Positions 47,177 to 56,143 of a DNA stretch of 64,000 nt are shown piece after piece. The stretch's first letter is position 1, and each line of letters opens with the position of its first letter. The position numbers were made by a program, and so were the translations under genes. The notes beneath the pieces are model-generated. The model did no database searches and was not told the origin of the DNA. It worked only from the letters and a program-made list of their open reading frames with translations. This DNA comes from UBA6168 sp041163745 (GTDB lineage: Bacteria > Bacteroidota > Bacteroidia > Chitinophagales > Saprospiraceae), in NCBI GenBank assembly GCA_041163745.1, contig JBEAQU010000024.1:87218-151217 (forward strand). Direction: 5' to 3'.

Positions 47177-48460
47177 ATGAGCAGTCGGGCAACCATACTA
47201 TCCCTATTACTGTCAGGTTTCCTTGCGATCCCTTCCGGACGTAACCCCCTGCATGCGCAACCCGGCCGGCCGACACCGGAGCCGGTGACGGACACAACGG
47301 ACCCGACCGTCGTCCTGGTTTCCCTGGACGGGTTTCGATGGGATTATGTGGAGCGGTATTCGCCACCCCATCTCTCCGACTTCATCCGGGAGGGTGTACG
47401 TGCCGTCTCCATGGAGCCCTGTTATCCGAGCAAGACCTTTCCCAACCACTACACCATAGCGACGGGCATGTATCCGGACCACCACGGGCTGGTGGACAAC
47501 AGTTTCCGGGACCTTGCGAAGAACGCGGTGTATTCCATCGGCAAACGAGAGATGGTGGAGGACGGCAGCTGGTACGGCGGCACCCCCTTGTGGGTGCTGG
47601 CGGAGCAAGCGGGCCACCGGACGGCCAGCTTCTTCTTTGTCGGTTCCGAAGCCGACATACAGGGCATCCGGCCGACGCATTACCGCCGGTATGATGCTGG
47701 CATAAGCAACCAGGACCGCGTTCGGCAGGCCTTGGACTGGCTCTCCCTTCCGGGTAAGGAGCGGCCGCGGCTCATCACCATGTATTTCTCCGATATGGAC
47801 GACACCGGGCACCGCTACGGTCCGGACGATGACATCCGATTGGCGGCCACCCTGGAAAAGCTGGATGAAACACTGGGGATGCTGTTCGATGGCATCAAAG
47901 CCCTTCCCGTTCCGGTCAATGTGGTCATCGTGTCCGACCACGGCATGCAATCCGTTCCGGTCGCAGGCCTGATTCCGGTGGAAAAGCTGCAAGCCAGGGA
48001 AGACGAGCGCTACGAACTGGTCAACAACGGCGCCCTGGTCCACTTGTATCTATCGGACAAAGCGGACGTGGGCCGGGTGTCGGCCCGATTGAAGGAAACC
48101 GCAGCACATTACCAGATCTACGCAACCCGGGAGGTTCCCTACTTCGACGTATCGCCGGACAACCCGCGCTGGGGCGACATCATTGTCGTGCCGGACAGCG
48201 GGCACTACTTTGCTGGTGCGCGGGTCATGGCCATGCGCAAGGCCTCCGGCCAGGCGGTGGTCGGGGAACATGGGTTCGACACCCGTAGGCTGGATATGCA
48301 CGGCATTTTTTATGCGAAAGGTCCGGACATCCGGCAAGGCCTGGTATTGCCGACTTTCAAAAATATCCATGTGTATCCGTTTGTCTGCCGTCTGTTGGGC
48401 CTGCAGGTTCCGGCGAATGTGGACGGGGATCCGGCGGTGCTGGCACCTGCCCTGCGCTGA
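47177..48460 (+). CDS. Secreted nucleotide pyrophosphatase/phosphodiesterase (ENPP-like alkaline phosphatase superfamily)
   Basis: A 427-residue secreted enzyme; the signal peptide ends near LHAQ. The alkaline phosphatase-superfamily metal site is visible: VVLVSLDGFRWDY (first metal Asp), PCYPSKTFPNHYTIATG with the catalytic Thr, MYFSDMDDTGHRYGPDD (metal Asp and His), VVIVSDHGMQ (Asp-His pair) and VVGEHGFD (last His). It hydrolyses nucleotide or phospholipid diester bonds in the periplasm or outside the cell. ATG 47177 is chosen because it begins the signal peptide; a TTG 7 codons earlier is unlikely. tilS follows. Confidence 0.93.
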   Translation: MSSRATILSLLLSGFLAIPSGRNPLHAQPGRPTPEPVTDTTDPTVVLVSLDGFRWDYVERYSPPHLSDFIREGVRAVSMEPCYPSKTFPNHYTIATGMYPDHHGLVDNSFRDLAKNAVYSIGKREMVEDGSWYGGTPLWVLAEQAGHRTASFFFVGSEADIQGIRPTHYRRYDAGISNQDRVRQALDWLSLPGKERPRLITMYFSDMDDTGHRYGPDDDIRLAATLEKLDETLGMLFDGIKALPVPVNVVIVSDHGMQSVPVAGLIPVEKLQAREDERYELVNNGALVHLYLSDKADVGRVSARLKETAAHYQIYATREVPYFDVSPDNPRWGDIIVVPDSGHYFAGARVMAMRKASGQAVVGEHGFDTRRLDMHGIFYAKGPDIRQGLVLPTFKNIHVYPFVCRLLGLQVPANVDGDPAVLAPALR

Positions 48461-48540
48461 CGGAGCGGGAGTGTGCCATGTGGTTGCGTTGTTCACCGGG
48501 ACAGGCGGTTGTGGAAGGGGCGGCAACTTTCGGAAAACCT

Positions 48541-49881
48541 ATGCTTAAAAGGTTCCAGACATACATTCGGGAGGAAGGCATGGTCGGGGAGACGGATATG
48601 ACGCTGCTGGCCGTCAGCGGTGGCGTGGATTCCGTCGTGATGGCCCATCTGTTCCGCGCGGCAAGCCTGCCCATGCAGGTGGCTCATTGTAATTTCGGGC
48701 TGCGAGGGGAAGAATCCGATGCGGACGAAGCCTTTGTCGGATCGCTTTGCCGGACCTGGCAGGTTCCATTCCACCGGACCAGGTTCGACACGGCCGGTCA
48801 TGCCCGAGCAAAAGGCATCTCCCTGCAGATGGCCGCCAGGGAGCTTCGGTATGAATGGTTGAAGGAAACCGCCTCCGCGACAGGCTGTACGCGCATCGCC
48901 ACCGCGCACCACATCGACGACGCCATCGAAACCTTCCTGCTCAACTTCACACGTGGCTGTGGCATCCGCGGGTTGCACGGCATCCAGTCCAGGAACGGCA
49001 ACATCATCCGCCCCCTGATGTGGACGGACCGGGAAACGATCCTGCGGCATGCCGAATCGGAGGGCATAACCTTCCGGACGGACCGTTCCAACGAAAGCAT
49101 CCGATACACCCGGAACCTGCTGCGGCACCAGGTCGTGCCGGTCTTGCAACAGGTGAATCCGTCCTTGCAACAGGGTGCTATCCAAACCTTCCGGCGCATC
49201 CGGGAGGCCGAGGCCTTGGCAGACCACGCCTTGCAGGAGATCAGCCGGGCTGTCTGCCAGGTCCTGGATGCGGAAACCCTTCGGATCGATGCGACAGCAC
49301 TGCGCCGCTACCCCGCTCCCTTGTCCGTCCTTCACCACTTATTGTCTCCGTATGGTTTCCACGAGAACCAAGTCGGACGGATCTGGGAGAGCTGCCGGCG
49401 GCAGCGGGGAGCCCTTTTCCTAGGTGCGGGAGCGAAATTGAACGTGCACGGCGACCACATTATTCTTACTTGGCGGGAATTTTACGGAGGAGTAAAATTT
49501 ATTAATCAAATCCCCCACGAGCCCCTGGTGCTGGAAGCCGGCCGAACGTTGCGATTCCGGCGACACGAAGCGGGACCGGAAAATTTCGGTACCGACCGGT
49601 CGATCTGTTGGGTGGACGAGGACCGGATGCTATTTCCCTTGGTCCTACGACATTGGCAGCCGGGCGACCGGTTTTTTCCCTTGGGGATGGCAGGCAAGCG
49701 GCGGAAGCTGCAGGATTTCTTTTCCGACCAAAAGGTTCCGCGGGAGATGAAGGCACGCATTTGGATACTGGAGAGTGCCGGACGAATTGTGTGGGTGGTG
49801 GGCATGCGGTCGGACGATCGGTTCAAGATACAGCCGGACACGCGACGTTTTTTGGAAATCCGGCTTTCGGAATACTGCTAA
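48541..49881 (+). CDS. tilS: tRNA(Ile)-lysidine synthase
   Basis: Converts C34 of the CAU-anticodon tRNA-Ile to lysidine, enabling AUA decoding. The 446-residue product has the ATP-pyrophosphatase P-loop SGGVDS (residues 26-31), then VAHCNFGLRGEESDADE, ATAHHIDDAIETFLLNFTRG and the C-terminal segments typical of the long form (RFFPLGMAGKRRKLQDFFSDQKVP). The start ATG 48541 (MLKRFQTYI) is preferred over an upstream extension. It sits 80 bases after the phosphodiesterase gene on the same strand. Confidence 0.95.
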   Translation: MLKRFQTYIREEGMVGETDMTLLAVSGGVDSVVMAHLFRAASLPMQVAHCNFGLRGEESDADEAFVGSLCRTWQVPFHRTRFDTAGHARAKGISLQMAARELRYEWLKETASATGCTRIATAHHIDDAIETFLLNFTRGCGIRGLHGIQSRNGNIIRPLMWTDRETILRHAESEGITFRTDRSNESIRYTRNLLRHQVVPVLQQVNPSLQQGAIQTFRRIREAEALADHALQEISRAVCQVLDAETLRIDATALRRYPAPLSVLHHLLSPYGFHENQVGRIWESCRRQRGALFLGAGAKLNVHGDHIILTWREFYGGVKFINQIPHEPLVLEAGRTLRFRRHEAGPENFGTDRSICWVDEDRMLFPLVLRHWQPGDRFFPLGMAGKRRKLQDFFSDQKVPREMKARIWILESAGRIVWVVGMRSDDRFKIQPDTRRFLEIRLSEYC

Positions 49882-49896
49882 CAGGCAATATTTTTG
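49866..49896 (+). promoter_or_regulatory. Promoter for the Omp28-like gene
   Basis: TTC (49866-49868; consensus TTTG/TTG one mismatch), 20 bases, TATTTTTG (49889-49896), an exact -7 match. It overlaps the end of tilS. Predicted leader about 95 bases. Confidence 0.55.
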
Positions 49897-49997
49897 TCGG
49901 GAGCTAAGTCGAGCCGACAGGCAAGCTGGCAAGTCCGGTTCAGATCCGGTCGGACGGAGGCTCCACGATACCAACGCATCACGAAAAAAACCTACCC

Positions 49998-51053
49998 ATG
50001 GAAAAATGCAGGCAGACCCTTTTGCTGGTCACGGCATTCGCATTCATCACCCAAATACCGGCAATTTCGCAGGAAGTCGCGGCGGAGCAACGCACCCTGA
50101 TCACCAAACGCACAGCGAGCTGGTGTCCCAACTGCGGCACCTGGGGTTGGGATTTGTTCAAAGAACTGATAGCGGACAATTCGCAGAAGGCGGTCCTGAT
50201 TGCGGCGCATTACGACGGGATTCTGGCCGTGCCGGCCGCCGAGGCGCTGACAGACAATTTCGGCGGGTTTTACCAGCCCCGTTTCTTCCTGGGCGCTACG
50301 GACCAGAATGCCACTTCCGGGAACGCGGCGGCCGTACAGGCTTCCGTCCGGGATCAAGTGAACGCCGCCTTCCAGCAGGTACCGGTCGCCAACACATCGT
50401 TCCTGCCCTTTTACAGTGCGGGAGAAATCCAGGTGCCGGCAAAGGTCCGGTTCTTCCAGGATGCGCAGGGCCACTATTTCCTGGGCATCTACCTTATCGA
50501 GAACAACGTGACCGCTTTCCAGTCCGGCATCGGAGCGAATGCGGTGCACCAGAAAGTTTTCCGGGCATCCTTCACCCAAGGAACCTGGGGCCAGGAAATT
50601 GTGAACGGGGGAGTATCGGCGGGAACGGAATTCGACCTTTCCTTCAGCATGCCGGCCAACGACCCCCAGCTATCGGACTATGAGGTCGTGGGGGTGATAT
50701 GGAAAAAGGAAGGGGAAAAGTACCTGCCGGTCAACACCTGGTCGACCGGGACCTTCGCATCGCCGACGAACAGCACGAAGCAGGCCGTACCGCTGCCCTC
50801 CTTGTCCGTATGGCCGCAACCTGCGGCGGGCAGCTGCCGGGCGCAGCTGGACCTGCCATATCCACAAGCGGTTCGGCTGTTGTTGTCGGACAGCGCAGGG
50901 AGGTCGATCGGGGAGATTTTCAGCGGCTCGCTGGCTGCGGGCACACATCCCTTCGACCTGTCCGAAGCGGTGGCCGGTCTGCCGGCCGGCACCTATTTCC
51001 TACAGGTGCGGACTGCGTTCGGGATACGGAGCGAGCCGGTTCTTGTGCGATGA
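49998..51053 (+). CDS. Omp28-like secreted protein with thioredoxin-type CxxC and type A type IX sorting domain
   Basis: A 351-residue protein with a signal peptide (ending ITQIPAISQ). The N-terminal domain resembles the Omp28 family and has a redox-type motif TASWCPNCGTWGWD followed by the thioredoxin-like strand VLIAAHYDG and QPRFFLGATDQNA. A middle beta domain follows, then a C-terminal domain of about 80 residues (LPSLSVWPQP to RSEPVLVR) with LPAGTYFLQV, the hallmark of type A type IX secretion sorting domains. The protein is therefore expected on the cell surface. Omp28 itself was described as an outer membrane antigen of Porphyromonas. Confidence 0.85.
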   Translation: MEKCRQTLLLVTAFAFITQIPAISQEVAAEQRTLITKRTASWCPNCGTWGWDLFKELIADNSQKAVLIAAHYDGILAVPAAEALTDNFGGFYQPRFFLGATDQNATSGNAAAVQASVRDQVNAAFQQVPVANTSFLPFYSAGEIQVPAKVRFFQDAQGHYFLGIYLIENNVTAFQSGIGANAVHQKVFRASFTQGTWGQEIVNGGVSAGTEFDLSFSMPANDPQLSDYEVVGVIWKKEGEKYLPVNTWSTGTFASPTNSTKQAVPLPSLSVWPQPAAGSCRAQLDLPYPQAVRLLLSDSAGRSIGEIFSGSLAAGTHPFDLSEAVAGLPAGTYFLQVRTAFGIRSEPVLVR

Positions 51054-51418
51054 GCCGGTCGGCTGTGGCGAAGCATGCCGAATGACCGGGCAACCCTGGC
51101 TGTCGATTCTGTGAGAACCGGGCATCGTGGTCGCCACGAGGATAGGCACGCACTTGCTGACGGATTATGCTGGTGTGCAGCTCGATCTTTTGTTAAACGC
51201 TTCTTAGTGCGGCCTGGACGCTAGGAGCTATCCGATCCATCCCCGGTGGAGGAAGGGAACATGTCGTTTTTCGCCCCGCCGCTACGTCCCGCTTAGATCC
51301 GACCTCTCCGAGTGCACATCATAAATACAGCTTCCCGTGTAAAACGGCGAACAGCTGTTCGCAGTCGCTTTTCATGCGACCACCCGCCTGGCGTCCCGGC
51401 TGCCGGACAAAACGGCGA
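51054..51418. other. Intergenic region between convergent genes, with a 16-bp palindrome
   Basis: About 365 bases between the Omp28-like gene and queE, which converge here. A perfect 16-bp palindrome, GCGAACAGCTGTTCGC (51347-51362), is the only structured element noticed. No gene is supported. Confidence 0.5.
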
Positions 51419-52051
51419 TTACGGAATGTCCAACCATTTGTGTGTCTGGAGGCTCAACCGCCAGCGGGGGTTTTCCATGCAGTATCGAAGGGCAGCCTGC
51501 GTATTTTCCGCCTGTCGCGGCCCGTCCATGGGTTGCAGGAAAAAAAGGTCGAACGCCAGGTCCTCGAATTCCGCAGGCATGGCGCCCGGTTGCGGAAAAA
51601 CCAGCTTGAGTTCATTCCCATTCCGTAGGCGGAGGGGGGCACCGGCCTTGGGACTCATACAGATCCAATCGATGCCGGGCGGCGGGACGACGGTGCCGTT
51701 CGTTTCCACTGCCACCTCGAACCCGGCCTGGTGGAGTGCTTCGACGAGATCGGCATCCAGCTGCAGCAAGGGCTCTCCGCCGGTACACACCACATAAGGC
51801 CTGCCCTCGGAGCGGTCCCCCCAAGTCTCGCGTACGAGGCGGACCAGTTCCGTCAGACCGTACCGGCCGCCGTTGAGGCCGTCCGTTCCACGGAAATCCG
51901 TATCACAGAACCGGCAGACAGCGGATGACCGGTCCTCCTCCCTGCCGCTCCACAGGTTGCACCCGGAAAAACGGCAGAACACGGCCGGCCGGCCGGTGTG
52001 GGCGCCTTCGCCCTGCAAAGTGTAGAACACTTCCTTGACCTTGTATCTCAT
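51419..52051 (-). CDS. queE: 7-carboxy-7-deazaguanine synthase QueE
   Basis: Radical SAM enzyme converting 6-carboxytetrahydropterin to 7-carboxy-7-deazaguanine in the queuosine (preQ1) pathway. The 210-residue product has FYTLQGEGAHTGRPAVFCRF, then the cluster-binding cysteines as C-x14-C-x2-C (CNLWSG to CRFCDTDF), the same spacing as in the Burkholderia enzyme. VVCTGGEPLLQLD contains the AdoMet-binding GGEP motif, VETNGT is the next conserved block, and SPKAGAP fits too. Other queuosine genes are not in this window. Start ATG 52049-52051 (MRYKVKEV); a longer open frame upstream lacks family similarity. Confidence 0.95.
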   Translation of the reverse strand: MRYKVKEVFYTLQGEGAHTGRPAVFCRFSGCNLWSGREEDRSSAVCRFCDTDFRGTDGLNGGRYGLTELVRLVRETWGDRSEGRPYVVCTGGEPLLQLDADLVEALHQAGFEVAVETNGTVVPPPGIDWICMSPKAGAPLRLRNGNELKLVFPQPGAMPAEFEDLAFDLFFLQPMDGPRQAENTQAALRYCMENPRWRLSLQTHKWLDIP

Positions 52052-52194
52052 GGTGAAGCAATACTTGAACCGCCGAGTGGTTGCGCGAGAGGCCGCAAGG
52101 GCCGACATCAGCAGCGACACCAGGCCATGCCTGCCGCCGGACAAAGGAGAGAACCGGATGTTGTCCTGTCCACCGACGGCATAAAAAATGTTTT

Positions 52195-52222
52195 TTTTGC
52201 GGCAATACCCCTTGCCGCAAAA
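52195..52222 (-). terminator. Hairpin downstream of the methyltransferase gene
   Basis: An 11-bp perfect stem (TTTTGCGGCAA with TTGCCGCAAAA) around a 6-base loop begins 14 bases past the minus-strand stop at 52236. A T-run follows a few bases further on the minus strand. Confidence 0.65.
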
Positions 52223-52235
52223 TGTTGCCTTGGTC

Positions 52236-52898
52236 CTAAACAGCCGACGAAGGATTCTTCTTTTTCTTTTTCATTTCAATCCAAAAATAGTCGAAGACAT
52301 AGGTCCTATCCAGGCGTTTCACCGCAGCCACCTCGAAGCCGAGCGCGTCGAACAGGGCGCAGTAGGCGGAGAGGCTGAGCTGGTGGGGATGGAGGATATC
52401 ACCGGGAAGTAGGCGGAAGAGGATTTCCAGCCATCGGTACCGGTGGGCATCCACGGTGAAATAGGCGGTGGCGCCGGGGATCAGGGCGCTGTTCAGCTTG
52501 TGCAGGCTGAGCGGAAGGTCTGCGACGTGGTTGATGGCATTGAGACAGTAGAGGCGGTCGTACCGGAAGGCCGGCACCCATTGTTCCAGCGGACTGGATT
52601 CGAAGCGAACGTTCGGAAAACGATCGGTTCGAAGGTAAGCCCAGGTTCTGCGGTATCGGTCCAGCAGGGGATCCAGGGCCGTCACGCTGGCCTCAGGCAG
52701 GGCTATGAACACCCCTGCCGGACCGCAGCCGGCATCGAGGACCTGTTCACCAGGCAAGGGCCAGGCGTCCATCCGATGCAGGAGCCGGTGCCAATAGTTT
52801 GTTTTCCAGGAGAGGTAGGCATCGTCCGATGTTCCCCGGCGATAGCAGCGCCACCACCAGGCTTCGAAGAACTGCGCGATTTTCCAACGGTACCCCAT
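52236..52898 (-). CDS. Class I SAM-dependent methyltransferase
   Basis: A 220-residue protein. The AdoMet-binding motif I is VLDAGCGPAGVFIAL (about residues 54-68), followed by VTALDPLLDRYRRTW and a motif II/III region YDRLYCLNAINHVADLPLSL. The C-terminus ends in an odd basic run KKKKKNPSSAV. The substrate is unknown; it resembles small-molecule methyltransferases of the UbiE/SAM type. It is divergent from the Smr gene. The promoter at 52903-52932 leaves essentially no leader, so the mRNA may be leaderless. Confidence 0.85.
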   Translation of the reverse strand: MGYRWKIAQFFEAWWWRCYRRGTSDDAYLSWKTNYWHRLLHRMDAWPLPGEQVLDAGCGPAGVFIALPEASVTALDPLLDRYRRTWAYLRTDRFPNVRFESSPLEQWVPAFRYDRLYCLNAINHVADLPLSLHKLNSALIPGATAYFTVDAHRYRWLEILFRLLPGDILHPHQLSLSAYCALFDALGFEVAAVKRLDRTYVFDYFWIEMKKKKKNPSSAV

Positions 52899-52902
52899 GC
52901 TA

Positions 52903-52932
52903 CAAAAGTAGGCAATGTGGGAGACAAAACAA
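52903..52932 (-). promoter_or_regulatory. Bacteroidota-type promoter for the methyltransferase gene
   Basis: On the minus strand TTG (52930-52932), 19 bases, TACTTTTG (52903-52910): full consensus. The predicted start coincides with the ATG at 52896-52898. Confidence 0.65.
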
Positions 52933-53066
52933 CTTGCCGGGAGGTGTGTCCCGTGCGGTGTCCGAAAGAGGGAACCGGCATGCCGGGGGATTGGCAGGAG
53001 CCGGTTATTTTTTTTGAAAGCAGTACGAGCAAAACGGACAAATAACTGTTGTTAGAAAAAAAAGAG

Positions 53067-54128
53067 ATGCGGTACAAAACAGGTGACAGTGTCAGGTTGA
53101 AGCATACGGGGGACCTCGGGATCATCCGTAAAGAATTGGAAGCGGGTCTGTTCCATGTCTACCTTCCGGCGGACGACATGGAGATCCCTGCGTTTGCGGA
53201 GGACCTGGAACTTCCCGAGGTACGGCCGGCGGCAACGGCCGAACCGACCGGCCGTCGGAGCGAGCCGGCGGCACCACCTGTTCGGAATCGGGAGGTGCCG
53301 GTGGAGACGCAGTACCTTATTCTCCGTCACAGCGGAATACAGTTGGCCTTTGTACCCGTTGGCGGGCGGGACGGATCGACGGATTCCTACGACATCCACC
53401 TGCTCAACGACACAGCGTACGCGGCCCTGTACGAAATCCGACTGAGCCGGAACAACGGACGGCAGGCCTGGGACGGCACGGTGGCGGCGGGTGGCAGCGG
53501 CAGGCTGGGCAGCATGGCCTACGACGACCTGAACGAGGCGCCGGTGGTCGAGGCGACCCTCCGGTGGGTCACTACGGAGGGCGTGGGGCCGGCGGTTGAA
53601 AAAACGGTTTCCATTCGGCCGAAGACCTTTTTCGCCAGTCTGCGTACGGCACCTTTTCTGAACCGGGCCGCCCATCAGTACCGGCTTTTCGAGGCGCCTG
53701 TCCAGGGAGCGGGTCCTTCGGCGGACGTCGCGCCGGTGACGGAGGACCTGGCCAGCTACACGCGGCGGCACACGAAGGCGAGTCCGGTTCCGGTGGCGCA
53801 TCGGCACAAGGACCTGAGCAGGCATGAGACCAGGGAGTTGGCGGAATTCCCGTCCGAACTGGACCTCCACATAGAGAAGCTGACGGACGGTTGGAAGAAG
53901 ATGAGCAATGCGGAGATTCTCCGTTTCCAGCTGGCTTCGTTCGACCGGTATCTGGACAAGGCGGTGCGCCTCGGGGTGGAGCGGGTGTTTGTCATCCACG
54001 GCTTGGGGCAAGGGCGGCTGAAAGACAGCATCGCCACGCGGCTGATCAAGCGGCCGGATGTGGAGCGATTCACGAACGAGTACCACCCTGCCTACGGGTG
54101 GGGGGCGACGGAGGTGATATTCCGTTAG
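53067..54128 (+). CDS. DUF2027/Smr-domain protein
   Basis: A 353-residue protein. The N-terminal 55 residues form an SH3-like segment (YKTGDSVRLKHTGDLGIIRKEL), the DUF2027 start. A beta-sandwich middle (about 80-210) follows, then a linker, then a C-terminal Smr domain (about 265-353; SELDLHIEKL, then VFVIHGLGQGRLKDSI, with WGATEVIFR at the end). Smr domains act as nucleases or nucleic-acid-binding modules, e.g. in MutS2. This domain combination is widespread in Bacteroidota and its role is not known. I chose ATG 53067. The stop codon is inside a 34-bp perfect palindrome. Confidence 0.88.
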   Translation: MRYKTGDSVRLKHTGDLGIIRKELEAGLFHVYLPADDMEIPAFAEDLELPEVRPAATAEPTGRRSEPAAPPVRNREVPVETQYLILRHSGIQLAFVPVGGRDGSTDSYDIHLLNDTAYAALYEIRLSRNNGRQAWDGTVAAGGSGRLGSMAYDDLNEAPVVEATLRWVTTEGVGPAVEKTVSIRPKTFFASLRTAPFLNRAAHQYRLFEAPVQGAGPSADVAPVTEDLASYTRRHTKASPVPVAHRHKDLSRHETRELAEFPSELDLHIEKLTDGWKKMSNAEILRFQLASFDRYLDKAVRLGVERVFVIHGLGQGRLKDSIATRLIKRPDVERFTNEYHPAYGWGATEVIFR

Positions 54129-54155
54129 CCGGCCGCATGCGGCCGGCTAACGGAG
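54122..54155. terminator. 34-bp perfect palindrome, bidirectional terminator between convergent genes
   Basis: A perfectly self-complementary 34-base sequence centred on CATG (54138/54139; arms begin TCCGTTAGCCGG). It contains the Smr gene stop codon (54126-54128) and ends 38 bases before the stop of the convergent TlpA-like gene. The hairpin has almost no loop and no T-tract. Confidence 0.65.
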
Positions 54156-54193
54156 GACGGGATCCGGGCCTGTCCGGAGCGGAACCAGTCCTG

Positions 54194-56143
54194 TCAGGGA
54201 GCCGTTCCGGCATCGGCAGCCGGGCGTGTCCCGCCGGACAATTCGATCATGGTGGAGAGTTCGCGCACCAGCGCCGCATCATCTCCCCCATAACCTACGC
54301 TTTTGAAGCGGATGACCCCTTGCTTATCCAGCACGAACTTCGTCGGGATGCCCGACACCTTGAAAGCGGCGACCACGGCATCCTCCGTATCCATCAGCAC
54401 CTCGAAGGGATAGCCCTTGGACTGCATGAAATCGGCGGCATGCTGCCGTTTGTCCGCAGCATTTTCCCAAGTGTTGACAAAGACGAAGGCGACGTCGGCA
54501 CTGCCCTTGAACTGGTCCTGCGCCTGTTGCATACCAGGGAATGACGCCTTGCAGGGGCCGCACCAAGTGGCCCAGAAATCGACGACGACGACCTTGCCAC
54601 GGAGGCTCTCCAGGCTGACCGTCTCCCCCGCGAGATTGCGCAGCTGGAATGCGGGGGCCGGTTCCGAGAGCATGTCGTCCCGCAGGGTCTCGCGCAGGTG
54701 TTGGGAGGCGACCTTTTCGAGCGCGGCGAAGTACGACGCGTAGGCACTTTCCAACGAATTGTTGGCGAGGAACAAGCGCTTGTGCTGGGCCCGCATGGCA
54801 TCGGTGGCATGTCCTTCCTGGAGGAAGCGGGCGAGGATACTTTCCGTCTCCGCCGGGCCCTTGACCATTTCGAGGTAGGCGCAATAGCGTTCGTTCGTAT
54901 CTCCGTCGAGGAACCGGTTAGCCTGGCAGGCGATTTCCTGGTAGGTCAGCGCGTCCTGGTAAAGACCGGAACGATAAGCCAGCAGGGCGTAGGTGTCCGC
55001 GTACATGGCCCGGGTGTAAGCCAGGGAGCGGCGGTATTGCGCAGGCGTCTGGTAGGGTTTGATATTCGACAGGGATTCCGATTCCCGGTCGATGATAGAC
55101 AGGGATTTCCGGGAGCAGTCCAAGCCTTTGGCGATGTTGCCGGGTGTGCCGCTCAGGGATTCGCCGGAAGCTTCCCAAGCGTAGGAATTGAGTACATTGG
55201 CGGCCATCTGTGGTTGCCAGATACCGGCGAGACAACGTTCTGCACCGTCGAAGTCCTCCTTTTCGAGCAATTCGGCAGCGGTGGTGGCGGCAATTCGGTC
55301 GGCGAGGTTACCGATGACCGAGCGGTCGGGGTAGGCTGCCCAAAGTTGTGCCAGCAATTCGGCTTTCCTTTCCGGGGAATCCGTTGACTGGAGGGTTGCC
55401 AATCGGTCGTAAACACCGGCCTTGCCTTTCGGGAAGTGCTTGTTCATGGCGCCATCCACCTGTACTTTGCGTTCATCATCGCGGATGAGCATGCACAGTT
55501 CCCTGGCCTGGAGGAGCAGTTCCTCGCTGGGTTTGCGGGCGGAAAGGATGTCGGAGATCCGGGAGACGGCCCTTTCCTTGCCGTCGGGCACCTTGTTGGC
55601 CAAGGCGATGGAGACGTGCAGCATCAGCGCCTGGTGCTGGTCGGAATAAATGGGATGGTGTCGGATTTCCTCGAGCAGTAGGGACCAGGCTCGTTCCTTG
55701 TCGCGGTCCATGCCGGCGAGCGACCCCCAGTTCTGCCATACCGAGGCGGCGGCGGCGCGGGCGCCCATGACCGGATTACCGTCCTTTTGCAAGTAGACGA
55801 AATATCCCTCGCCGTTGTTGTTGTCGAAGGCTTCCCCGGAAGCGTCGACAGCGTAGAGCAGCACCCCGACCGTTGCGGTGGTCGTGGGCACTTCGGCGGT
55901 CATCCGGTCACCATCGGACACCAGGGGCAGGGAGACGGCCTGCGGGAAGTCCTGCGGCGGATACTCGAAGCGGAGGGCGACGAGTTCGCCTGTCCAGCCG
56001 GCGGCCTCCGGTCGGAAGCTCACCGCTAAACCGGTCCCCGGGACGGGATTGTCCGACAGGATGGCGATGCCCTGGGCCTGGAGCGCCAGGGGAACACCGG
56101 CGCACAGCAGAAGAACAATCTGGGATAAGAAGCGTTTTTTCAT
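54194..56143 (-). CDS. TlpA-type thioredoxin-fold protein with long N-terminal region
   Basis: A 649-residue secreted protein with a signal peptide (ending ALQAQ). The N-terminal beta domain is about residues 20-120. A helical, TPR-like middle (about 150-500; SYAWEASGESL, ALTYQEIACQANRFL) follows. The C-terminal TlpA/AhpC-TSA domain (about 505-635) has FQLRNLAGETVSLESLRGK, DFWATWCGPCKASFP (CxxC pair) and SGIPTKFVLDKQG (cis-Pro). It is predicted to be a periplasmic or membrane-facing disulfide reductase whose partner proteins may be bound by the helical repeats. Convergent with the Smr gene. Confidence 0.88.
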   Translation of the reverse strand: MKKRFLSQIVLLLCAGVPLALQAQGIAILSDNPVPGTGLAVSFRPEAAGWTGELVALRFEYPPQDFPQAVSLPLVSDGDRMTAEVPTTTATVGVLLYAVDASGEAFDNNNGEGYFVYLQKDGNPVMGARAAAASVWQNWGSLAGMDRDKERAWSLLLEEIRHHPIYSDQHQALMLHVSIALANKVPDGKERAVSRISDILSARKPSEELLLQARELCMLIRDDERKVQVDGAMNKHFPKGKAGVYDRLATLQSTDSPERKAELLAQLWAAYPDRSVIGNLADRIAATTAAELLEKEDFDGAERCLAGIWQPQMAANVLNSYAWEASGESLSGTPGNIAKGLDCSRKSLSIIDRESESLSNIKPYQTPAQYRRSLAYTRAMYADTYALLAYRSGLYQDALTYQEIACQANRFLDGDTNERYCAYLEMVKGPAETESILARFLQEGHATDAMRAQHKRLFLANNSLESAYASYFAALEKVASQHLRETLRDDMLSEPAPAFQLRNLAGETVSLESLRGKVVVVDFWATWCGPCKASFPGMQQAQDQFKGSADVAFVFVNTWENAADKRQHAADFMQSKGYPFEVLMDTEDAVVAAFKVSGIPTKFVLDKQGVIRFKSVGYGGDDAALVRELSTMIELSGGTRPAADAGTAP

